DNA of 15,051 bases from Pelobacter sp. UBA6093 (lineage in GTDB: Bacteria > Desulfobacterota > Desulfuromonadia > Desulfuromonadales > Syntrophotaleaceae), in contig DIWZ01000043.1 in assembly GCA_002435955.1 (NCBI GenBank), positions 54,249 to 69,299 on the forward strand, given 5' to 3'. The position numbers and the translations under genes were made by a program. Within the stretch, counting starts at the first letter, position 1. Each line of letters begins with the position of its first letter. The notes beneath the pieces are model-generated. The model did no database searches. It had not been told where the DNA came from and saw only the letters and a list, made by a program, of their open reading frames with translations. Shown here piece by piece: positions 1 to 5,925 of the stretch.

Positions 1-26
1 ATGGATAGTCCGACAGCCTCCTAGTA

Positions 27-84
27 CGCAGAGATCGCTGAGGAGTTTTTGAAGATTATAAAGGACTTCTCCGCGAGCTCTGCG
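27..84. repeat. Long inverted repeat (hairpin) upstream of guaB
   Basis: The arm at 27-45 pairs with the arm at 66-84: CGCAGAG.TCGC.GAG on the left matches the reverse complement of the right with two mismatches, then three more pairs (one G-T) before a 20-base A/T-rich loop. No T-run follows the right arm, so it is not a clear intrinsic terminator. It may be a dispersed intergenic palindrome or the 3' end signal of a gene outside the window. No second copy was seen in the window. Confidence 0.6.
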
Positions 85-155
85 TGCTTTGCGGTAAATT
101 AAGTTCAAGTCCGTTAAGCTTTGCGGTGACACTAAGTGGATTGGGGAATTTGGAT

Positions 156-185
156 TTGACACGTGGGGGTGTTTGGGGATAGCAT
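156..185 (+). promoter_or_regulatory. Candidate sigma70 promoter for guaB
   Basis: A perfect -35 hexamer TTGACA (156-161) is followed after 18 bases by TAGCAT (180-185), which matches four of six -10 positions including T1, A2 and T6. Transcription would start near 192, about 35 bases before the guaB start. The call rests on sequence match only. Confidence 0.45.
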
Positions 186-215
186 GCTCGATTAATATTT
201 TACCCAACCAATTCC

Positions 216-221
216 AAGGAG
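216..221 (+). promoter_or_regulatory. Ribosome-binding site that decides the guaB start
   Basis: AAGGAG at 216-221 directly abuts the ATG at 222, leaving no spacer, but is six bases from the in-frame ATG at 228. Normal spacing therefore favours 228 as the start. Confidence 0.7.
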
Positions 222-227
222 ATGGCG

Positions 228-1703
228 ATGCAGGCTCCCAGCGATATCCTCGAAGGTCTTACTTTTGACGACGTTTTGCTCGTCCCCGCACATTCTTCGG
301 TGCTGCCCAAAGAAGTCGATCTCACGACTCAGTTGACCCGCAACATCCAGCTCAATATTCCCCTGCTTTCCGCCGCCATGGATACTGTGACCGAATCGCG
401 CGCCGCCATCGGCATGGCGCGTGAAGGGGGGATGGGGATCATTCATAAAAACATGTCGCCGCAGGAACAGGCCCTGGAAATCGATCAGGTCAAAAAATCC
501 GAAAGTGGCATGATTGTCGACCCCATCACCATGCAACCGGAACAGAGAATCTACGAAGCTCTGGAGGTTATGGAGAAATACCGCATCTCCGGGGTGCCCA
601 TCACCAGCGACGGCATGCTGGTCGGTATTCTCACCAACCGCGACCTGCGCTTCGAGACCCAGCTGGATCAGCCGATCTCCAACGTCATGACCAAGGAAAA
701 CCTGGTTACTGTGCCCCCCGGAACCACCCTGGATGAAGCCAAATATCACCTGCATAAACATCGCATCGAAAAACTGCTGGTGGTCGATGACCACAATAAG
801 CTCCAGGGTCTGATCACCATCAAGGATATCGAAAAGGTGCGCAAATATCCTTTTGCCTGCAAGGATGACATCGGTCGTTTGCGCGTCGGCGCTGCTATCG
901 GGGTTGGCCCTGATCGTGAAGAACGTCTGGAAGCCCTCATCCGGGTTGGCGTCGATGTGGTGATCCTCGATACTGCTCATGGCCATTCTCAGTCGGTTAT
1001 CGATGCTTTGATCGATATCCGCCGTGCCTATCCCGACCTGCAACTGATTGCCGGCAACATTGCCACGGCCGCGGCTGCCGAAGCGCTTATCAAGGCCGGC
1101 GCCGATGCCGTCAAGGTCGGCATCGGACCGGGGTCCATCTGCACCACGCGGGTTGTGGCCGGGGTAGGTGTACCGCAGATTACCGCCATTATGGATGTGG
1201 CCAAGTTGACGCGAAAAGCCGGTATCCCGCTGATTGCCGACGGTGGCATCAAGTATTCCGGCGAACTGCCCAAGGCGGTGGCTGCCGGAGCGGATGTCAT
1301 CATGATCGGATCGCTGTTTGCCGGCACCGAAGAGTCGCCCGGCGAAACCATCCTCTACCAGGGCCGTACCTACAAATCCTATCGCGGCATGGGCAGTCTC
1401 GGCGCCATGAAACAGGGAAGCAAGGATCGTTATTTCCAGAGCGATGTGGTTTCGGAAGTCAAACTGGTTCCCGAGGGGATCGAGGGCCGAGTTCCGTTCC
1501 GGGGCAGTCTGTCGGAAAATATCCATCAACTGCTCGGTGGTTTGCGCGCCGGCATGGGGTATACCGGTTGCCGCACCCTAGGAGATCTGCAGACCAATGC
1601 CCGCTTTATCCGCATTACCAATGCCGGCCTGCGGGAATCCCACGTGCATGATGTTGCCATTACCCACGAAGCCCCCAACTATCGCGTTGAACGCAATTCC
1701 TAG
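228..1703 (+). CDS. guaB: Inosine-5'-monophosphate dehydrogenase (IMPDH)
   Basis: IMPDH oxidises IMP to XMP with NAD+, the committed step of cytosolic guanine nucleotide synthesis. The 491-residue protein starts with the family signature GLTFDDVLLVP. A pair of CBS domains (about residues 95-205) is inserted in the TIM barrel. The active-site loop GPGSICTTR has its catalytic cysteine at residue 305, the E. coli number, and the mobile flap YRGMGSLGAM lies near residue 385. Length matches the usual 485-500. The start at 228 is preferred to the in-frame ATG at 222 because AAGGAG at 216-221 is correctly spaced only for 228. guaA follows after 154 bases on the same strand, so the two probably form the classical guaBA unit. 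All key residues are present and nothing is broken. Confidence 0.97.
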   Translation: MQAPSDILEGLTFDDVLLVPAHSSVLPKEVDLTTQLTRNIQLNIPLLSAAMDTVTESRAAIGMAREGGMGIIHKNMSPQEQALEIDQVKKSESGMIVDPITMQPEQRIYEALEVMEKYRISGVPITSDGMLVGILTNRDLRFETQLDQPISNVMTKENLVTVPPGTTLDEAKYHLHKHRIEKLLVVDDHNKLQGLITIKDIEKVRKYPFACKDDIGRLRVGAAIGVGPDREERLEALIRVGVDVVILDTAHGHSQSVIDALIDIRRAYPDLQLIAGNIATAAAAEALIKAGADAVKVGIGPGSICTTRVVAGVGVPQITAIMDVAKLTRKAGIPLIADGGIKYSGELPKAVAAGADVIMIGSLFAGTEESPGETILYQGRTYKSYRGMGSLGAMKQGSKDRYFQSDVVSEVKLVPEGIEGRVPFRGSLSENIHQLLGGLRAGMGYTGCRTLGDLQTNARFIRITNAGLRESHVHDVAITHEAPNYRVERNS

Positions 1704-1744
1704 GAGCTAAGAGGCTGGTTGTTGGTTTTTCGCATAAGGCTGTG

Positions 1745-1771
1745 CGCTAAAACGGACTGGTCTGTTTGGCG
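1745..1771. promoter_or_regulatory. Palindrome between guaB and guaA
   Basis: AAACGGAC (1750-1757) and GTCTGTTT (1760-1767) form an inverted repeat around a TG centre, with one G-T pair. Flanking CGC (1745-1747) and GCG (1769-1771) extend the symmetry with small bulges. It could be an operator or an mRNA hairpin between guaB and guaA. The right arm is followed by GCGAAG and not by a T-run, so an intrinsic terminator is unlikely. Function is unknown. Confidence 0.35.
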
Positions 1772-1807
1772 AAGAAATCCTTGCCCTCCGGTGGGGAAGC
1801 AGGCCTG

Positions 1808-1836
1808 TTTTTAATCTGTTCTGTTCCGCATATCAT
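1808..1836 (+). promoter_or_regulatory. Weak candidate promoter for guaA
   Basis: TATCAT (1831-1836) matches five of six -10 positions. The -35 position 17 bases upstream is TTTTTA (1808-1813), matching only three. It would give a leader of about 15 bases before the guaA ATG. Read-through from guaB is equally possible. Confidence 0.25.
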
Positions 1837-1857
1837 CGCACCATTTACGGAGTACCC

Positions 1858-3420
1858 ATGTCCCAGGATATCCACGGCGAAAAGATACTGATTCTCGACT
1901 TCGGTTCCCAATACACCCAGCTCATTGCCCGACGCGTACGTGAGGCCCATGTCTATTGCGAACTGCACCCTTTTGACATGGACCTGGATGCGATTCGCGC
2001 TTTCGGTCCCACGGGTATCATCCTTTCCGGTGGTCCCAAATCGGTGTACGAAGAAGGGGCGCCGGCGGTTGCGGAAGCTCTGTTCGATATGGGGGTTCCC
2101 GTGCTGGGCATCTGCTATGGCATGCAGCTCATGTCCCGTCATTTTGGCGGCAAAGTGGTGCCTGCCGGCAAGCGGGAATATGGCCACGCGACCCTGTTTT
2201 CCTGCGGTTCGCCCGGGCCGCTGTTCGACGAATTTTTTGTCGAGGGCAAAAGCCCGGTGTGGATGAGTCACGGTGACCATGTCGAGCAGGTGCCGGAGGG
2301 GTTTGAGGTCGTCGGCTGCAGCGACAATGCGCCGGTGTGCGCCATCCAGAATGTCGCCCGTAATCTTTATGGCGTACAGTTTCATCCCGAAGTCAACCAC
2401 ACCCCGCGCGGTGAACAGTTACTCGACACTTTTGTGCGTCGTATCTGCGGTTGCACCGGTCAGTGGACGCCGGGACAAATCATTGAGGATGCCGTAGCCC
2501 GCATCCGCGAACAGGTCGGCAGCGAGCGCGTGATTCTCGGCCTGTCCGGCGGGGTCGACTCGTCTGTGGCGGCGGCTCTGATTCAGCGGGCCATCGGTGA
2601 TCAGCTCGTGTGCGTATTCGTCGACAACGGTTTGCTGCGTCTCGACGAGGGTGACCAGGTGATGCGCACGTTTGCCCAGAACATGGGAGTCAACGTGATT
2701 CGGGTCAATGCCGAACAGCGCTTTTTGTCGGCCCTGGACGGGGTCAGCGATCCCGAGCAAAAGCGCAAGGTCATCGGTAACCTGTTCGTGGAAATTTTCG
2801 AGGAGGAATCGGCTCATATCGAGGATGCCACCTGGCTTGCCCAGGGCACCATCTATCCCGACGTGATCGAGTCGGCCGGCGCCAAGACCGGCAAGGCCCA
2901 CAACATCAAGAGTCATCACAACGTCGGCGGCCTGCCCGAGCATATGAAGCTGAAATTGCTCGAGCCGTTGCGTGAACTGTTCAAGGACGAAGTGCGCGCC
3001 ATCGGCGAGGAACTGGGGTTGCCTCATCCGATGGTTTATCGGCATCCTTTCCCCGGCCCAGGCCTGGGAGTGCGCATTCTCGGCGAGGTCAAGAAGGAAT
3101 ATGCCGAGATTTTGCGCCGCGCCGATGCCATCTACATCGAAGAACTCTACCGTACCGGGCATTACGACAAGATTAGCCAGGCATTTGCCGTCTTTTTGCC
3201 GGTCAAGAGCGTCGGCGTCATGGGCGATGGCCGCACCTACGAGTACGTTATCGCTCTGCGCGCCGTGGAAACCAAGGACTTCATGACTGCCGGCTGGTAT
3301 CCTCTGCCCTATGCGGAGATGGCCCATATCAGTGGCCGTATCATTAACGAAGTCAAGGGCGTCAACCGCGTGGTCTACGATATTTCCAGCAAGCCCCCTG
3401 CAACCATCGAGTGGGAATAA
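1858..3420 (+). CDS. guaA: GMP synthase (glutamine-hydrolysing)
   Basis: GuaA converts XMP to GMP using ATP and glutamine-derived ammonia, completing the pathway begun by guaB. The 520-residue protein (E. coli 525) has an N-terminal class I glutamine amidotransferase with nucleophile Cys86 in GICYGMQ and the triad partners His176 and Glu178 in FHPEVNHT. An ATP-pyrophosphatase domain follows, with the P-loop SGGVDSS at 230-236. The C-terminal dimerisation domain has RHPFPGPGLGVRILGE and ends in the family-typical PPATIEWE. The ATG at 1858 has a GGAG five bases upstream and gives the expected N-terminus. It lies 154 bases after guaB and 4 bases before the WYL regulator gene, so it is probably co-transcribed with both. 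Confidence 0.98.
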   Translation: MSQDIHGEKILILDFGSQYTQLIARRVREAHVYCELHPFDMDLDAIRAFGPTGIILSGGPKSVYEEGAPAVAEALFDMGVPVLGICYGMQLMSRHFGGKVVPAGKREYGHATLFSCGSPGPLFDEFFVEGKSPVWMSHGDHVEQVPEGFEVVGCSDNAPVCAIQNVARNLYGVQFHPEVNHTPRGEQLLDTFVRRICGCTGQWTPGQIIEDAVARIREQVGSERVILGLSGGVDSSVAAALIQRAIGDQLVCVFVDNGLLRLDEGDQVMRTFAQNMGVNVIRVNAEQRFLSALDGVSDPEQKRKVIGNLFVEIFEEESAHIEDATWLAQGTIYPDVIESAGAKTGKAHNIKSHHNVGGLPEHMKLKLLEPLRELFKDEVRAIGEELGLPHPMVYRHPFPGPGLGVRILGEVKKEYAEILRRADAIYIEELYRTGHYDKISQAFAVFLPVKSVGVMGDGRTYEYVIALRAVETKDFMTAGWYPLPYAEMAHISGRIINEVKGVNRVVYDISSKPPATIEWE

Positions 3421-3424
3421 CGGC

Positions 3425-4447
3425 GTGGCGGGGCGCGAGCCTGGCGGGCGAGGGCGCCCGGCCCGCAAGTACAGCCAGGCGGCGCGCCTGCACGATTTGA
3501 TTCGCATTCTGGAAGTGCGCCACGGCAGCACCGCCGACGAACTGGCCGAGGAATGCGGAGTAACCCGCCGCACCATCTATCGTGATCTGCAAGCCATTGA
3601 AGATGCCGGCTATCCCCTGGTTAAGGAACCATCAGGGGATGGCCGGATGCTTTACCGTTTCCTTACCGGTTTTTCCAAAATCCCTCCCATTACCTTTTCC
3701 CTGCCCGAACTGATGACCCTTTACCTGTGTCGGGGCCAACTGGGTCTGCTGCAGGGTACGCCATTTCTCGACGACCTCGACGCTGTATTCGGGCGGATTC
3801 GCGCCAGCTTGCCTCCTCGCAGCGTGGCACATCTGGAGCGTCTGGCGCAGGCGGTGACGCCGCGGTTCCAGGGGCGGCGAGATTATGGCGACAAACGGGA
3901 AATCCTCGAATCGCTGCGACGTGCCCTGTTGTATCAGTACCGCTGTACCATCCGCTACGCGCCGGCCCGTCGGGCCGCCGCCGACTATCTCTGCGATCCC
4001 TACACCCTGCTGTTTTTCAAAGATGCCCTGTACGTGGTCGGTTATGTGCATAGCCGACAGGCCCTGCGACGTTTTCTGGTCGATCGAATCGAAGATGTCC
4101 AGGTCAGTGAGGATCGTTTCGAAATCCCCGACAGTTTCGATTTGGAAGAAGTCGACAGGGAAGCTTTCGGCATGGTCGGAGACGGGCTGCAGCATATCCG
4201 CGTGCGGTTCCTTCCGGAAGTGGCCCACCTGATCCGTGAACGCCAGTGGCACCCCACCCAACAGCTGGATGAGCAGCCGGACGGCTCGTTGATCCTTGCC
4301 CTGCAGGCGGGTGGCCACAAAGAGATCCTTGCATGGCTCTATTCTTTTTTGCCCCATCTTGAAGTACTTGCTCCCGAGGATTTGCGACAAGCTTTTGTTG
4401 CCGGATTGCAGCAGGCTCTGAGAGGATCGGAGTCACTTGTGACTTAA
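3425..4447 (+). CDS. HTH/WYL-domain transcriptional regulator
   Basis: This is a 340-residue cytosolic DNA-binding regulator of the YafY/DeoR-like WYL class. Residues 20-75 form a winged helix-turn-helix, with the recognition stretch ELAEECGVTRRTIYRDLQAI. Residues 165-240 match the WYL domain: PYTLLFFKDALYVVGYV followed by RRFLVDRIEDV, with the name-giving tripeptide read here as LYV. The C-terminal part (EILAWLYSFLPHLEVLAPE) resembles the WCX extension. The reading frame is open further upstream inside guaA. GTG at 3425 is chosen because it comes 4 bases after the guaA stop, has GGGA at 3413-3416 eight bases upstream, and places the helix-turn-helix at the usual distance. WYL proteins are known as ligand-responsive regulators, some binding nucleic acid. 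The target here is unknown; tight linkage to guaA suggests, without proving, a nucleotide-linked role. The N-terminus is short, basic and Gly/Arg-rich. Confidence 0.85.
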   Translation: MAGREPGGRGRPARKYSQAARLHDLIRILEVRHGSTADELAEECGVTRRTIYRDLQAIEDAGYPLVKEPSGDGRMLYRFLTGFSKIPPITFSLPELMTLYLCRGQLGLLQGTPFLDDLDAVFGRIRASLPPRSVAHLERLAQAVTPRFQGRRDYGDKREILESLRRALLYQYRCTIRYAPARRAAADYLCDPYTLLFFKDALYVVGYVHSRQALRRFLVDRIEDVQVSEDRFEIPDSFDLEEVDREAFGMVGDGLQHIRVRFLPEVAHLIRERQWHPTQQLDEQPDGSLILALQAGGHKEILAWLYSFLPHLEVLAPEDLRQAFVAGLQQALRGSESLVT

Positions 4448-4456
4448 TCTGTCACA
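4431..4456. promoter_or_regulatory. Overlapping palindromes at the end of the WYL gene
   Basis: Three GTCAC/GTGAC half-sites are packed together at 4432-4436, 4439-4443 and 4451-4455. The first two make the perfect palindrome AGTCACTTGTGACT (4431-4444). The second and third make TGTGAC-N7-GTCACA (4438-4456). They overlap the last codons and stop of the regulator gene and lie 53 bases before the next start. This looks like an operator for the downstream gene, possibly autoregulatory, but no binding protein can be named. Confidence 0.4.
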
Positions 4457-4508
4457 TGGGGCGTTTAACCTTCCGGTAAAGACACATCAAACATCGGAGG
4501 ATGACGCT

Positions 4509-4835
4509 ATGCTGGTTCTGACACTGGGCGAACAAACGGGCGAAACGGTTTATCTCGATATCCATCATGCCGAGTGGCGGCAACGTACGGGCCCGCCACA
4601 CTGGGCCGTATCCGCCTTGCTGGGCGATGGATGGTACGAGGGCGAGGTTTTGATCGAGGCAGGGGAGCAGGTTAGGGTGACTTTTGCCGATGAATGGATC
4701 GGTCATTCGCAGATCGGCGAACTTTTCAGCCGGGTGGGCCGAGAACCCCTGCTGGCCGCCATCACCGAGGCCGTTGCGGGACGCCGTTTGGAGGGGGCGC
4801 CGCATGGGTTGTCTCCGATGATGTTGTTTTCGTAG
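4509..4835 (+). CDS. Hypothetical protein, 108 residues
   Basis: I do not recognise this protein. The ATG at 4509 has GGAGG at 4496-4500 with good spacing, and codon use resembles the flanking genes, so it is probably real. It is acidic, with no signal peptide or membrane segment. The N-terminus MLVLTLGEQTGETVYLD recalls the first strands of CsrA (MLxLTR..GExxxI), but one residue is inserted and the rest (two tryptophans near 23 and 32, an EVLIEAGEQVRVTFADEWIG stretch and a helical C-terminal third) does not follow CsrA. It sits between the WYL regulator and maf, behind a possible operator at 4431-4456. A small beta-rich cytosolic protein is all that can be suggested. Confidence 0.7.
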   Translation: MLVLTLGEQTGETVYLDIHHAEWRQRTGPPHWAVSALLGDGWYEGEVLIEAGEQVRVTFADEWIGHSQIGELFSRVGREPLLAAITEAVAGRRLEGAPHGLSPMMLFS

Positions 4836-4954
4836 GAATAAATTGGATTTATGGGATACATGGGTCACCTAAGAAGCACAGGTCGCAGGGTCCCGCGATT
4901 TGCCAAACAGCGCTGGCTGGGACGAGGCATGATTGTTGTCGTTGCATTTAACTG

Positions 4955-4994
4955 GCTCCTGAAGTAAAAAAGGAGGATATTTTACTCCGGGAGC
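4955..4994 (+). promoter_or_regulatory. Leader hairpin holding the maf ribosome-binding site
   Basis: The 15-base arms at 4955-4969 and 4980-4994 pair throughout except for one G-U and one A-C. The 10-base loop (4970-4979) contains AAGGAGG. The usable site for maf, GGGAG at 4989-4993, seven bases before the ATG at 5001, lies in the right arm and would pair with CTCC of the left arm. The loop AAGGAGG is 24 bases from the ATG, too far to serve directly. This looks like a structure that could modulate maf translation. It lacks a terminal T-run. Confidence 0.5.
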
Positions 4995-5000
4995 ATGCCT

Positions 5001-5600
5001 ATGAAGATTATTGTTTTGGCTTCGACCAGCCCTTATCGGATGCAACTCATGCGGCAGCTCGGCCTGCCGTTTCATGTTGCTGCCCCCCGGTATGAGGAAT
5101 ATATCGATCAGAAGATCGCCCCGGAGTTGCTGGTCAAACATCAGGCCGCCGGCAAGGCCAAAAGTCTGGCCCAAAGCTACCCCGATGCCCTGATCATCGG
5201 TTCCGACCAGGTTTTTGTCGATGCATGCGGCAGGATTGTCGGCAAACCGGCGGACTTTGAGGGTGCCGTGCGTCAATTGCGCGGCATGGCCGGAAAGTGC
5301 CATACCTTTTACACCGGGCTGTCGGTGTACGACAGTACCCGCGATGAGGCCCTTACCGATTTCGAGACTTACCGGGTTACCTTGAGACCCTTGACGGAAG
5401 GGGAGATTCGCGCCTATCTGCTGCGGGAAAACCCCCTGGACTGTGCCGGTTCCTTCAAGGTCGAAGGGTTGGGCATTGCACTCATGCAGCGGCTTGAAGG
5501 CGACGATTACACTACTCTCATAGGTCTGCCGCTGATCAAGCTGGTCGACTTCCTCGGTCACTTTGGAATCCGGGTGCTGGACGGTCAGGCGATTTCTTGA
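5001..5600 (+). CDS. maf: Maf-family nucleotide pyrophosphatase, YceF-like
   Basis: Maf proteins hydrolyse non-canonical or modified nucleoside triphosphates to monophosphates plus pyrophosphate. This 199-residue protein has the N-terminal substrate loop LASTSPYR, the catalytic aspartate at residue 69 in IIGSDQV, and CAGSFKVEGLGI near the C-terminal third. Those variants match the YceF subgroup, whose E. coli member prefers 7-methyl-GTP, rather than the dTTP/UTP-type YhdE subgroup. The ATG at 5001 is preferred over 4995 because GGGAG at 4989-4993 is seven bases upstream of it and the protein then starts MKIIVLASTSP as in the family. Substrate assignment is an inference from motifs. The gene is followed after 65 bases by a 150-bp mobile element. 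Confidence 0.92.
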   Translation: MKIIVLASTSPYRMQLMRQLGLPFHVAAPRYEEYIDQKIAPELLVKHQAAGKAKSLAQSYPDALIIGSDQVFVDACGRIVGKPADFEGAVRQLRGMAGKCHTFYTGLSVYDSTRDEALTDFETYRVTLRPLTEGEIRAYLLRENPLDCAGSFKVEGLGIALMQRLEGDDYTTLIGLPLIKLVDFLGHFGIRVLDGQAIS

Positions 5601-5659
5601 CGGTTCGCTGCCGCGGTGATAAAGTGGCGCGGCTTTACCCCTTCATTCCTGTTATTGCC

Positions 5660-5821
5660 TCCTTTGATGGCGTCGCAAAAAGTCCGCCCTACTGCGTTAC
5701 GGCGTTTTTTCAGGACCTCGACATACTATATGTATGCCTTCGCCCCTGAAAAACCACCAAGCCTTGTAGGCCGAAATTTTTGCTTAGCCATCCTATGAGT
5801 TTTTGCGAAGGCATCTCCTTT
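5660..5821. mobile_element. 150-bp palindromic element, copy A, with flanking direct repeats
   Basis: The element itself is 5666-5815. It is flanked by TCCTTT at 5660-5665 and 5816-5821; counting the terminal C at 5815, the match extends to CTCCTTT. The ends GATGGCGTCGCAAAAAGTC and, inverted, GATGCCTTCGCAAAAACTC form an imperfect 19-bp terminal repeat with three mismatches. Inner palindromes are nested inside. The same 150 bases recur in reverse orientation at 10435-10584 with one difference (C at 5771). It encodes no transposase, so it resembles a MITE-type non-autonomous element. It occupies about half of the gap between maf and dnaE; the rest of that gap (5822-5925) holds only a weak promoter candidate. 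Confidence 0.85.
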
Positions 5822-5834
5822 AATCGATAATTTT

Positions 5835-5864
5835 TTGACATGATTGCTGCCTTACAACGGTAAA
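5835..5864 (+). promoter_or_regulatory. Weak candidate promoter for dnaE
   Basis: A perfect TTGACA (5835-5840) lies just past copy A. The -10 region 18 bases on is GGTAAA (5859-5864), a poor match, so only the -35 element is convincing. If real it would drive dnaE-accA independently of maf. Confidence 0.25.
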
Positions 5865-5925
5865 AGGCCCCTGTCGCGGAATGGGGTCAGCTTTGTCGGT
5901 GGCGGTTGTGCTGGTTGGATATTGC

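Noticed and set aside
192..1529. Long open frame on the minus strand opposite guaB (445 codons)
   Set aside because: It lies fully antisense to a well-supported gene and has no recognisable motif or ribosome-binding site. Such frames arise from the codon bias of G+C-rich genes.
4438..4456. CRP/FNR-type site TGTGAC-N7-GTCACA
   Set aside because: The TGTGA and TCACA halves are nine bases apart, not six as in CRP sites, so it was kept only as an unnamed palindrome.
4694..4951. 85-codon + strand frame overlapping the 108-residue gene and the maf leader
   Set aside because: It overlaps the better-supported frame at 4509-4835, has no ribosome-binding site and has an atypical composition.
4970..4976. 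AAGGAGG taken as the maf ribosome-binding site
   Set aside because: It is 18 and 24 bases from the two possible ATGs, beyond normal spacing. GGGAG at 4989-4993 fits ATG 5001.
5668..5798. 43-codon frame (MASQKVRPTALRRFF...) inside the 150-bp element, open in both full copies
   Set aside because: The single difference between copies is synonymous in this frame, but there is no ribosome-binding site (upstream is pyrimidine-rich). The frame follows from the palindromic repeat, so a real peptide is unlikely.
5881..5925. Upstream ATG adding 15 hydrophobic residues to DnaE
   Set aside because: The DnaE family starts with the (M)xxxFVHLHVHT segment. The extension has no clear ribosome-binding site.
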